A stretch of 64,000 nucleotides of DNA from Frigoribacterium sp. PhB160 (GTDB lineage Bacteria; Actinomycetota; Actinomycetes; Actinomycetales; Microbacteriaceae), in contig NZ_RKIE01000003.1 in the NCBI RefSeq assembly GCF_003751785.1, positions 62,001 through 126,000 of the forward strand, read 5' to 3'. A program made the position numbers and the translations under genes. Positions 1 to 7,884 of this stretch are shown one piece after another (positions within the stretch are counted from its first letter, which is position 1; every line of letters starts with the position of its first letter). The notes beneath the pieces were generated by a model. The model was not told the DNA's origin. It ran no database searches and worked only from the letters and a program-made list of their open reading frames with translations.

Positions 1-680
1 TCCGCGGCGCCCGGCTCGTCGACCGCCTTGAACGCCTGGGTCGCGACGGTCCAGCCCGACCTGAGCCCGTCGACCTGCGACAGCACCTCGCGGCTGCGCC
101 TGTGCGAGGCGAGCAGGGCATCGGCCACCTCGAGGTCGGGGGCCGGGAGGCCGTGCGCGACGAGGTTCGAGGCGTCTTCTCCCCCGGCCAGCATCGCCGC
201 GATGTTGGGCTCGTTGATCGTGCAGACGTACCGCACGCCCTCGCTGACGACCGGGAGGGCGAGCTCGGTGTAGCGCGCGAAGAGGTCGGCGGCGTCGGGC
301 GCCCGCCAGAAGCCGTCGCGCTCGAACCAGCGCGGGACGGTGAAGTGCATCAGCGTCACGATCGGCTCGACGCCGAACTCGTGGCAGGTCTCGACCATGC
401 GGCGGTAGTGCGCGATCTCGGCCTTCGAGACGACGCCGCGCTCGGGCTCGATGCGGGCCCACTCGATGCTGAAGCGGTAGCTGTTCAGGCCGAGCTCGGC
501 GAGCAGGCGGATGTCGTCGCGGAACCGGTGGTAGCTGTCGGCCGCGTCGCCGCTCGGCTCGACGATCGTCGTGCCGGGTGCGTGCTCGTGCACCCACCAG
601 TTCGAGTTCACGTTGTTGCCCTCGATCTGGTGGGCGGCGGTCGCGGCGCCCCAGAGGAAGCCGTCGGGGAAGGTCAGCAT
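1..680 (-). CDS. GH1 beta-glucosidase, N-terminal 226 residues (cut by window edge)
   Basis: Glycoside hydrolase family 1 enzyme, probably cytoplasmic, releasing glucose or another sugar from imported beta-glucosides. The ATG at 680 opens a frame beginning MLTFPDGFLWGAATAAHQIE, the classic GH1 N-terminus. RFSIEWARIEPE follows, and INEPN carries the acid/base Glu at about residue 157. The nucleophile half lies beyond base 1. It starts 35 bases after the stop of the double ATPase gene and is probably the last gene of that transporter operon, which fits hydrolysis of the imported oligosaccharide. The family is certain; the exact substrate (cellobiose, gentiobiose, aryl-glucoside) is inference. 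Confidence 0.93.
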   Translation of the reverse strand, partial: MLTFPDGFLWGAATAAHQIEGNNVNSNWWVHEHAPGTTIVEPSGDAADSYHRFRDDIRLLAELGLNSYRFSIEWARIEPERGVVSKAEIAHYRRMVETCHEFGVEPIVTLMHFTVPRWFERDGFWRAPDAADLFARYTELALPVVSEGVRYVCTINEPNIAAMLAGGEDASNLVAHGLPAPDLEVADALLASHRRSREVLSQVDGLRSGWTVATQAFKAVDEPGAA

Positions 681-715
681 GCGTGTCCGTTCAGGTCGTG
701 CGCGGGTCGAGGGGG

Positions 716-2464
716 TCAGGAGGCGCGGTGCGTCCGCCGCGGATTCGGCACGGCGTCGAGGAGGCGCACCGTGTACGGGTCGGTCGGCCGCTGGAGCACC
801 TCCGCGGTGCGGCCGCGCTCGACCACGGCGCCGTCGTGCAGCACCATGACGTCGTCGGTGACGAGCCGCGCGCTGAGCAGGTCGTGCGTGATGTAGAGCA
901 TCGAGACGCCCCACTGCTCGCGGAGGTCCTCGAGCAGCGCCAGCACGCCGGCCCGCAGCGACACGTCGAGCATCGAGACGGGCTCGTCGGCGATGATCAC
1001 CTGCGGGTCGCTCGCGAGCGCCCGGGCGATGACGACCCGCTGCCGCTGACCGCCGGACAGCTGGTGCGGCAGCTTCGCCGCGAACTGCTCGACCGGCGTC
1101 AGACCGACCGTCTCGAGCAGTTCGAGGACGCGGCGCCGCGCCTCCTGCCCTCGGAGCCCGGTGTAGTTCACGACCGGCCGCGTCAGCGTGTACTCGACGG
1201 TGTGCAGCGGGTTGAGGGCCGAGTACGGGTCCTGGAAGACCATCTGCACGTCGCTCCGCAGGTCGCGCAGGCCGCGGCCGCGCACGCGGCTCACGTCGAC
1301 GTCGCCGAAGGTGATCGTGCCCTCGCTCGGCTTCTCGACGCCCGTCACCATGCGCGCGATCGTGCTCTTGCCCGAGCCCGACTGGCCGACGAGCGCGAGC
1401 GACTGCCCGGGCTCGAGGGTGAACGACACGTCGCGGACGGCCCGCACGGGGTCCTCGCCCCGACGCGGAGGCGCGTAGGTCTTGCTCACGCCGGTCACCG
1501 TGATCGCGCTCTGCGCCGCCTTCGTGCTGCGCGTGCCGACGCTCGGCGTGCTGGTGGTCGTGTCGACGCGGCGCTCGCCCCGGGCCCGGCGCACCGCGCG
1601 GTCCTCGAAGCCGGGCAGCGACACGACCTCGGCACGGGGGTCGGCGTAGTGCGAGAGCAGCATCTGCGTGTACTCGTGCTGCGGGTCGGCGAGCACCTCG
1701 GCCGAGCGGCCGTCCTCGACGATGCGGCCCTCGTGCATGACGAGCACCCGCTCCGTCGCCTCGAGCACGATGCCGAGGTCGTGGCTGATCAGCACCGCCG
1801 TGAATCCCTCGCTCTGCTGCAGCGCGATGATCGTGTCCATGACGGCGTGCTGCACGAGCACGTCGAGCGCGGTCGTCGGCTCGTCGAAGACCATCAGCTG
1901 CGGCTCGAGCGACAGGGCGAGCGCGATCGAGACGCGCTGCCGCATGCCGCCGCTGAGCTCCCCGGGGAACCGAGCGAGCACCGCCGGGTCGAGCTCGACC
2001 TTCTGCACGAGCTCGGCGGCACGGGAGTCCCAGTGCTCGCGCGGCACGTGGCCGTGCGCTCGGAAGACGTCGACGAAGTGCTTGCGGATGGTGCGCACCG
2101 GGTTGAGCGCGTTCATGCCCGACTGCAGCACCATGGCGAAGCCGCCCTGGCGCTGCTGCCGCAGGGCCTCGGCGTCGAGATCGCGGATGTCGGAGCCGTC
2201 GAAGACGATGCTGCCGCCGTTCGTCCGCGCCGGCGGCCTCTGCAGCCGCGTCAGCGCGTAGCCGAGCGTCGACTTGCCGGAGCCCGACTCGCCGACCAGG
2301 CCGACGAACTCGCCGCGGCGCAGCGAGAACGAGACGTGGTCGACGGCCTGCACCGGGGTCGAGGCGGCCGACTCGTAGACGACGCTGAGGTCGCGCACGT
2401 CGAGGATCGGGTCGTCGCGACCCGGGGAGGCGCGGTGCTGGTCGGTGAGGTCCGTGGCGGTCAT
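716..2464 (-). CDS. Opp/Dpp-type ABC transporter, fused double ATP-binding protein
   Basis: Energises the two permeases upstream. One 582-residue chain holds two complete nucleotide-binding domains, like GsiA or YejF. Domain 1 has Walker A GESGSGKST near 58-66, signature LSGGMRQR near 170-177 and Walker B FDEP near 193. Domain 2 has GQSGSGKST near 360-368, LSGGQRQR near 469-476 and ADEP near 492. The start ATG at 2464 overlaps the stop of the second permease by ATGA. The last codons run through one copy of the dispersed GGAGGCGCGG word (719-728). Neighbouring GH1 suggests oligosaccharide rather than peptide import; this substrate is inferred. Confidence 0.95.
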   Translation of the reverse strand: MTATDLTDQHRASPGRDDPILDVRDLSVVYESAASTPVQAVDHVSFSLRRGEFVGLVGESGSGKSTLGYALTRLQRPPARTNGGSIVFDGSDIRDLDAEALRQQRQGGFAMVLQSGMNALNPVRTIRKHFVDVFRAHGHVPREHWDSRAAELVQKVELDPAVLARFPGELSGGMRQRVSIALALSLEPQLMVFDEPTTALDVLVQHAVMDTIIALQQSEGFTAVLISHDLGIVLEATERVLVMHEGRIVEDGRSAEVLADPQHEYTQMLLSHYADPRAEVVSLPGFEDRAVRRARGERRVDTTTSTPSVGTRSTKAAQSAITVTGVSKTYAPPRRGEDPVRAVRDVSFTLEPGQSLALVGQSGSGKSTIARMVTGVEKPSEGTITFGDVDVSRVRGRGLRDLRSDVQMVFQDPYSALNPLHTVEYTLTRPVVNYTGLRGQEARRRVLELLETVGLTPVEQFAAKLPHQLSGGQRQRVVIARALASDPQVIIADEPVSMLDVSLRAGVLALLEDLREQWGVSMLYITHDLLSARLVTDDVMVLHDGAVVERGRTAEVLQRPTDPYTVRLLDAVPNPRRTHRAS

Positions 2465-3420
2465 CGACGCGCCTCCTTCGTCTTCTTCGCGGTGCCCTCG
2501 CGCAGGCGCGGGTTGCTGACGGCGTCGACGCCGAAGTTGATCAGGGTGAGGCTCATGGCGAGCAGGGCGATGCAGAGACCGGGGGCGAACAGGAGGATCC
2601 ACTGCCCGGTGAGCAGGGCGTTCGAGTTCTGCGCCCAGTAGAGGATCGTGCCCCAGCTGACGATCGACGAGTCGCCGAGACCCAGGAACTCGAGGCCGGC
2701 CTCGGCGAGGATCGCGCTCGTCGCGGCGCCGAAGAACGAGCCGACGATGAGCGACGTCATGTTCGGCAGGATCTCGCGGAACACGATGCGGACGGCGCCC
2801 TCGCCGGAGAAGCGGGCTGCCTCGACGAAGTCGCGCGATCGGAGCGACTGGGTCTGGCTCCGGAGCACGCGGGCGCCCCACGCCCAGCCGGTGACGACGA
2901 TGACCGCGATGATCACCGCGATGCCGCCGTTCTGCAGGTACGCCGCGATGACGATCATGAGCGGCAGGCCCGGGATGACGAGGAACAGGTTGACGACGAA
3001 GCCGACCACCTCGGCGGCCGGGCCGCGCAGGTAGCCCCAGCTGAGGCCGATCACGACGGCGACGAGCGTCGCGGCGATGCCGGCCACGAAGCCGACGAAG
3101 ACGCTGATGCGGGCGCCCCAGATGAGCTGGCTCAGGACGTCCTCGCCGGCGGCGGTCGTGCCCATCCAGTGGGCCCAGGAGGCGTCCTGGTTGCGCTCGA
3201 ACCCGTTCTCGCTGCCGCCGTACGGCGCGAGCAGCGGGGCGAGGACGGCCGTCAGGACGAAGACGCCGAGGATGACGATGCCGATCCTGGCCTTGGGGTT
3301 CGACCACACGACGCCGGCGGTGCGCAGCACGGTCTTCCAGGTGCTGGGCGCGGCCTGCTCGGCGGCGGGGCCGGCAGGGTCGCCGCCCTCGGGGAGGCGG
3401 ACGGACACGGTGGAGGTCAT
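2461..3420 (-). CDS. ABC transporter permease, DppC/OppC family
   Basis: Inner-membrane permease of 319 residues. A short Ala/Pro-rich N-terminus precedes a first membrane span (GIVILGVFVLTAVLAPLLAP), a periplasmic loop and a five-helix permease core. The ATPase-coupling EAA loop reads EAARFSGEGAVRIVFREILP, near 210. The start at 3420 overlaps the stop of the DppB-like gene (ATGA), and its own stop overlaps the ATPase start, so the genes are translationally coupled. Length and topology are normal for the family. Confidence 0.94.
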   Translation of the reverse strand: MTSTVSVRLPEGGDPAGPAAEQAAPSTWKTVLRTAGVVWSNPKARIGIVILGVFVLTAVLAPLLAPYGGSENGFERNQDASWAHWMGTTAAGEDVLSQLIWGARISVFVGFVAGIAATLVAVVIGLSWGYLRGPAAEVVGFVVNLFLVIPGLPLMIVIAAYLQNGGIAVIIAVIVVTGWAWGARVLRSQTQSLRSRDFVEAARFSGEGAVRIVFREILPNMTSLIVGSFFGAATSAILAEAGLEFLGLGDSSIVSWGTILYWAQNSNALLTGQWILLFAPGLCIALLAMSLTLINFGVDAVSNPRLREGTAKKTKEARR

Positions 3421-4397
3421 CGGCGGGTCCTTGGGTCGAGCACGCCGTACAAGATGTCGACGAGGAAGTTGGCGACGAGCACGCTCACGGTGATCATCAG
3501 GAAGAGGGCCTGCATCAGCGGGTAGTCCTGGCCGATGACGGCGTTGAACAGCAGGTAGCCGATGCCGGGGTAGCCGAAGACCTGCTCGACGAGGATCGAG
3601 CCGCCGACGACCCCGCCGAGGGCGAGGCCGAAGCCGGTGAGGTTGGGCAGGATCGCGTTGCGGGCGGCGTAGCGGACGGCGACCGTGCGCCCCTTCAGGC
3701 CGTTCGCCTCCGCGAAGGTCACGTAGTCGTCGCCGAGCGTGTTGATCATCGCGTTCCGCATGCCGAGGATCCACCCTCCGAGGCTCGTGACGAGGATCGT
3801 CACCGCGGGCAGCACCGCGTGCAGCAGGGCGTCGCCGACGAACGCGGGCGTGAAGCCCGGCGTGGTCGTCGCGCCGTAGGCCCCCGTGGTCGGGAACCAG
3901 TGCAGCACGTAGCCCAGGAAGAAGAGGAGGAGCAGCGCCGTCCAGAAGTACGGGAAGGTGCTCATGAAGCTGCCCGAGAGCGTCGGCAGCGAGTCGAGCC
4001 AGGTGCCGCGCTTCCAGGCCGCGGCGACGCCGATCAGGGTGCCGACCACGAAGGCGATGACGGTGCACGCGCCGACGAGGATCAGCGTGTAGGGCAGTGC
4101 CTGCCCGACGAGGTGCCCGACCGTCTCGGGGAAGAACGTGTAGCTCGTCCCGAAGTCGAGGCGGACGACCTGGCCGAGGTAGGCGACGTACTGCTGCAGC
4201 ACGTTGCCGTCGGGCACGCCGAGCTGGGCCTCGATGGCGGCACGGGTCGCCTCGGTCACGGGGCCGTTCTGCGACAGCTTCGCGATCGCGGCGTCCGTGG
4301 GGTCGCCGGGCATCAGTCGCGGCAAGATGAAGTTGAGCGTCACCGCCGCCCACAGGGTGAGGACGAAGAGTCCGAGCTTCTGCGCTGCGTACTTCAT
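3417..4397 (-). CDS. ABC transporter permease, DppB/OppB family
   Basis: First permease of the Opp-type system, 326 residues. It begins MKYAAQKLGLFVLTLWAAVT and carries the LMPGDPTD motif typical of DppB after helix 1. About six membrane spans follow, and the coupling loop FAEANGLKGRTVAVRYAARN is near 225-245. The start ATG at 4397 overlaps the binding-protein stop at 4394. It pairs with the DppC-like gene as a heterodimeric channel. Substrate class (oligosaccharide) is inferred from the GH1 gene at the operon end. Confidence 0.94.
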   Translation of the reverse strand: MKYAAQKLGLFVLTLWAAVTLNFILPRLMPGDPTDAAIAKLSQNGPVTEATRAAIEAQLGVPDGNVLQQYVAYLGQVVRLDFGTSYTFFPETVGHLVGQALPYTLILVGACTVIAFVVGTLIGVAAAWKRGTWLDSLPTLSGSFMSTFPYFWTALLLLFFLGYVLHWFPTTGAYGATTTPGFTPAFVGDALLHAVLPAVTILVTSLGGWILGMRNAMINTLGDDYVTFAEANGLKGRTVAVRYAARNAILPNLTGFGLALGGVVGGSILVEQVFGYPGIGYLLFNAVIGQDYPLMQALFLMITVSVLVANFLVDILYGVLDPRTRR

Positions 4398-6070
4398 TCG
4401 TCGTCGCCGCCCTGGTCGACGCGCTTCAGCTTCGTGAAGATCAGCAGCGGTGCCTGGTCGTAGTTCTGCGGGGCCATGTACGGGTCGTCCTCGCTCGGCC
4501 AGCCGGTGAACTTCGAGTCGTTGAACAGGCCCCAGAGCCCGCCGTAGTAGAGGCCGATGACCGGCTTCTGCTCGTAGACCACGTTCTGCAGCGCGTACGA
4601 CAGGCGCTGCTGCTCGGCGGGGTCGATCGCGGCCTTCCACTCGACGAGCAGCTCGTCGACGGCAGGGTCGCTGAAGCGGCCGAAGTTCGAGGCCGTCGTC
4701 TCGCCGATCGGCGTCGCGAAACCGCTGTTGAGCAGCGTGTTGTAGGCCTGGTACGTGTTGCCGTTGCCCATGCCGCCGAGCGCCATGTCGAACTCGCCGT
4801 TGGCGATGGCCGACTGGTAGCCGGCAGGCTGGGGAGCCTGGATCTGCACGTCGATGCCGATCGCGCCCAGCTGTGCCCGCACCTCCTGCACGGCCCTCAG
4901 CCAGTCGGTGTAGCCGTTGGCGGTGAGGATCGTGATGCGCAGCTGCTGGCCGTCGGGGCCGACCAGCTGGTCGTCCTGCTGCGTGTAGCCGGCCTGGGCG
5001 AAGGCGGCGAGGGCGCCGTCGACGTCCTGGCCGATCACTCCCTCGTCGGGGATCGACGGGTCGAGGTCGTCCTGCTGGTTGGGCAGGATGAGCCCGGTCT
5101 GGCCGGCCGGCTCGAGGTACCCCTCGGTCGCCGACTCGGCGATCTGGTCGCGGTCGAGCGCCAGGGCGATGCCGTTCCGCACGTCCACATCGTCGAAGGG
5201 CGCCTTCGTCAGGTTCGGCATCAGGCCGATCACGCCGCCCGGCGGGAACCAGTACGAGTTCGTGTCGCTCGCCGCGCCCCAGGTGCCCTCGACGTCGCTG
5301 ATGAACGAGTACGCCCAGTCGTAGCCGCGCGTGACGGTGTCGAGCTGGTTGTTCGTCGCGGGCAGGATCAGGTGCGCGATGTCGATCTTCTCGGCCTGCC
5401 AGTAGGACTCGTTCTTGTCCATCGAGTACTGCAGGGCCGAGTAGTTGCCGAGCGTGAACGGGCCGGTGCCGACCGGGTCGGGGTTGCGGTACGTCGTCGG
5501 ATCGTCGACCTGGCTCCAGAGGTGCTCGGGCACGATCGTCGTCTGGCCGATGATCTCCATCGCGGGCACGTCGTCGGTCTGCAGGTGGAAGACGACGTGG
5601 TCGCCCTCCTGCTCGATCGTGTCGATGTGCTGCCAGGCGCCCTTGAGGTCGAGCGCGGGGTTCGCCTCGATGAGGTCGAACGTGTAGACCACGTCGGCGG
5701 GCGTCATGGCCGTGCCGTCGGACCACTCGACGCCGTCCCGGATCGTCATGTCGACCGTGCGCGCGTCGGGCAGGGTCGTCTCGCTCGCGAGCCACGGCGT
5801 GATCTCGCCGTCGAGCGGGTTGATCTCGAGCAGGGGCTCGTAGATCCACGTCGACGCGGTGCGCTTGTTCGTGAGGAACGGGTTGAAGTTGCGCTCGAAC
5901 TGCGGGTTGCCCTTGTCGGCGTTGATCAGCATCGTGTCGGCGCCGATCGTCGGGTCGGGCTGGCTGCGGATCTGGATGCTGCAGCCGGCGACCAGCACGG
6001 TCGCGGCGGCCGCCAGGGCTCCGGCCCGGAGGAGCGCCCGGGCACGGCGCCGGGGGTGTGTCGTGTGCAT
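4394..6070 (-). CDS. Opp-type extracellular solute-binding lipoprotein
   Basis: Substrate-binding protein (SBP_bac_5 class), 558 residues from the ATG at 6070. A twin-Arg-rich n-region and hydrophobic stretch end in the lipobox LVAGC, so the mature protein is lipid-anchored outside the cell. SBP_bac_5 hallmarks include WSDGTAMTPADVVYTFDLI, PVGTGPFTL and DVRNGIALALDRDQIA. A GTG at 6079 is an in-frame alternative start; a GAGAG stretch lies just upstream of both, so the choice is uncertain by three codons. First gene of the operon; the promoter at 6113-6141 carries a LacI-type operator. Relatives bind peptides or oligosaccharides; GH1 linkage favours a beta-glucoside. Confidence 0.93.
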   Translation of the reverse strand: MHTTHPRRRARALLRAGALAAAATVLVAGCSIQIRSQPDPTIGADTMLINADKGNPQFERNFNPFLTNKRTASTWIYEPLLEINPLDGEITPWLASETTLPDARTVDMTIRDGVEWSDGTAMTPADVVYTFDLIEANPALDLKGAWQHIDTIEQEGDHVVFHLQTDDVPAMEIIGQTTIVPEHLWSQVDDPTTYRNPDPVGTGPFTLGNYSALQYSMDKNESYWQAEKIDIAHLILPATNNQLDTVTRGYDWAYSFISDVEGTWGAASDTNSYWFPPGGVIGLMPNLTKAPFDDVDVRNGIALALDRDQIAESATEGYLEPAGQTGLILPNQQDDLDPSIPDEGVIGQDVDGALAAFAQAGYTQQDDQLVGPDGQQLRITILTANGYTDWLRAVQEVRAQLGAIGIDVQIQAPQPAGYQSAIANGEFDMALGGMGNGNTYQAYNTLLNSGFATPIGETTASNFGRFSDPAVDELLVEWKAAIDPAEQQRLSYALQNVVYEQKPVIGLYYGGLWGLFNDSKFTGWPSEDDPYMAPQNYDQAPLLIFTKLKRVDQGGDDE

Positions 6071-6112
6071 CGTCGCCACGTTCTCTCATTCGTCGTCGAG
6101 GTGAGGATGCCC

Positions 6113-6141
6113 ACTGTAAGCGCATACATCAGGGAGCGCAA
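6113..6141 (-). promoter_or_regulatory. Promoter with LacI-family operator for the GH1/Opp operon
   Basis: Reading the minus strand, TTGCGC (6136-6141), a 17-base spacer and TACAGT (6113-6118) form a good promoter. Bases 6115-6128 read TGTAAGCGCATACA on the plus strand, a 14-base palindrome with one mismatched pair and a central GC step. This is the usual shape of LacI/CcpA-type operators, and it covers the -10 and spacer, so binding would repress. The LacI regulator at 7885-9036 is the obvious candidate partner (inferred). Confidence 0.7.
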
Positions 6142-6164
6142 CGGGTCGGGTGCCGGAGTGCCGA

Positions 6165-6219
6165 CCGGAGGCGCGGCACGGGCAGGCAGGACGGGGTCCG
6201 GAGGCGCGGCACGGGCAGG
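6165..6219 (+). repeat. 22-base direct repeat built on the GGAGGCGCGG word
   Basis: Bases 6165-6186 and 6198-6219 are identical over 22 bases, starting CCGGAGGCGCGG and continuing CACGGGCAGG, 33 bases apart. An inverted core copy lies at 6297-6306. It is not inside a credible gene. It may be a local duplication of the dispersed word. Confidence 0.85.
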
Positions 6220-6378
6220 TCGTTCGAGGTCGAGAGGGCGCGCCGCGGGTCGGAGCGCGACTGCGCGAGGATCGGGACGTGCGCTGCCCGGGTGCACCGC
6301 GCCTCCTCGTGTCGTCCCACGGCCCTGCGCCGAGCGACGGCGGCCGGCGCGTCGGCCGCCGACCCGTCAGGGAGCACC

Positions 6379-7800
6379 GTGATCACGTCGTCCCAGCTGA
6401 CCGGACTGCGCACCTCCTTGCCGCTCGTCGCCGAGCGGGCCGACGCGATCGCCGTCGACTTCTACGCGCGGCTCTTCGGCGAGCGCCCCGACCTGCTGCG
6501 CGACCAGTTCAACCGGGGCGACCAGGCCCAGGGGCGGCAGCAGCGGGAGCTCGCCCTCACGATGCTCGCCCTCGCCCGCGACGTGGTCGGCACCCAGGTC
6601 GGCGTCGGCCGCTCCGTCGCCCGCGGCCGGGAGGCGTCGGCGTCCACCGCCGTGGCCCCGTGGTCGTCGCCCGCCGCCGCCTCGTGGGAGGTGCGGGCCG
6701 CCGCCCGCGAGACCACCTCGCGCCTGGCGCAGCGGCACGCCGCCATCGGCGTCGGCCCGGACGAGTACGACCTCTTCGCCCGTCACCTCTCCGCCGCGTT
6801 CGCCGCCGCCCTCGGCCCGGCCTGGACCGACGAGGTCGCCGACGGGTGGCGCGCCCTCTACGAGCAGACCCGCGACGAGCTCGTCTCCTCCGTCGCCGCC
6901 GTCTACCGCCGCGCCGACCTCGAGCCGGGCGACGACTGGCGCGAGGCCCTCGTGACCGAGCGCCGCGTCGAGGCCGAGGACGTCGTCGCCCTCACGCTCG
7001 TCTCCGCCGACAGCGAGGCGCTGCCGGCCTACCGCGCTGGCCAGTTCGCGTCGATCCAGGTGACGCTGGCCGACGGGGCGCGGCAGATCCGGCAGTACAG
7101 CCTGCGCGGCGGGGCCGACGAGCAGTGGCGGGTCAGCGCGCGGGTGCTCACCGGCGTGCCGGAGCTCGGCCTGCCACCCGGCGAGGTCTCGAACCACCTG
7201 CTCGCCCACGTGCAGGTCGGCGACGTGGTGTCGGTCTCGCCGCCGATCGGCTCGCTGACCGTCGACGAGCTCGACGACGCGCCCCTCGTCCTCGTCTCCG
7301 CCGGCATCGGCTGCACCCCCGTGCTCGGCATGCTCGACCACCTGGCGCGCGTCGACCCCGACCGCGAGGTCACCGTGCTGCACTTCGAGCGCACCCCCGA
7401 GCGGCACGCCCACCGGGCCGAGCTGGAGGCGCTGGTCGCCGCCCTGCCCCGCGGACGCCTCCGGGTCAGCTACACGCAGGGCAGCCTCAGCGCGCTGAGC
7501 GCCGCGAGCACGGTCGGCGTCGCGGGCGCCGGCGCGATCGGCCCCCCGGACGTCGACGCCTCGCTCGACGGCGCGGGTGCCTACCTCGACCCGATCGACC
7601 TCGGCACGGTCGACCTGACGCCGCAGCACCGGGTGTTCCTCTGCGGACCGGTGCCGTTCATGGCGATCGTGCGGGCGGCGCTGATCGAGCACGGGGTGCC
7701 GGCGGAACGGGTGCACCACTTCGTCTTCGGCCCGGACGACGGCAGCGTGACGCGCACCGACACCGGCCAGCGGCGGCGATCGGCGTTGGACGAGGCGTGA
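6379..7800 (+). CDS. hmp: Flavohaemoglobin (nitric oxide dioxygenase) with a globin insertion
   Basis: Converts NO to nitrate with O2 and NAD(P)H. GTG start at 6379 after AGGGAG, 473 residues. Globin domain about 1-165: distal Tyr29 (DFY), Gln55 (QQREL) and proximal His120 (LAQRHAAIGV). The reductase has RQYSLRG for FAD near 236, SAGIGCTPVLGML for NAD(P)H near 312, and a C-terminal CGPVPFM...FGP. In E. coli Hmp the proximal His is residue 85; here about 33 extra Ala/Ser/Arg-rich residues (roughly 70-105) lie between the E and F helices. Another loop of about 20 residues, unusual for the family, precedes the CGP motif. All catalytic residues are kept, so activity is likely. Confidence 0.93.
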   Translation: MITSSQLTGLRTSLPLVAERADAIAVDFYARLFGERPDLLRDQFNRGDQAQGRQQRELALTMLALARDVVGTQVGVGRSVARGREASASTAVAPWSSPAAASWEVRAAARETTSRLAQRHAAIGVGPDEYDLFARHLSAAFAAALGPAWTDEVADGWRALYEQTRDELVSSVAAVYRRADLEPGDDWREALVTERRVEAEDVVALTLVSADSEALPAYRAGQFASIQVTLADGARQIRQYSLRGGADEQWRVSARVLTGVPELGLPPGEVSNHLLAHVQVGDVVSVSPPIGSLTVDELDDAPLVLVSAGIGCTPVLGMLDHLARVDPDREVTVLHFERTPERHAHRAELEALVAALPRGRLRVSYTQGSLSALSAASTVGVAGAGAIGPPDVDASLDGAGAYLDPIDLGTVDLTPQHRVFLCGPVPFMAIVRAALIEHGVPAERVHHFVFGPDDGSVTRTDTGQRRRSALDEA

Positions 7801-7820
7801 GGTCGGGGCGTCCGGGCCCC

Positions 7821-7878
7821 GCCGACGGCGTTCAGCGCGCCTCCGGCCCGCCGACGGCGTTCAGCGCGCCTCTGGCCC
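7821..7878. repeat. Tandem pair of 29-base repeats between convergent genes
   Basis: Units 7821-7849 and 7850-7878 are identical except for one base (C/T). Each contains GTTCAGCGCGCCTC, and a third partial copy (GGTTCAGCGCACC) runs into the end of the lacI-family gene at 7885. The pair sits between the hmp stop and the convergent regulator stop, a typical place for duplication of gene-end sequence. Confidence 0.85.
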
Positions 7879-7884
7879 GGCGGT

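Larger units (their letters stand above)
6071..6378. other. Intergenic region between divergent genes, with clustered repeats
   Basis: About 300 bases without a convincing gene. The left part is the leader and promoter of the binding-protein gene. The rest holds three copies of the dispersed 10-mer GGAGGCGCGG (6167-6176, 6200-6209, and inverted at 6297-6306) and G/C-rich spacer up to the flavohaemoglobin ribosome site. Short frames crossing it have no homology that I recognise. Confidence 0.7.

Noticed and set aside
578-2641. Long plus-strand open frame of 687 codons opposite the double ATPase and permease genes
   Set aside because: It is a mirror of the minus-strand genes caused by high G+C. 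It is Arg/Ala/Asp low-complexity and the opposite strand encodes clear ABC domains.
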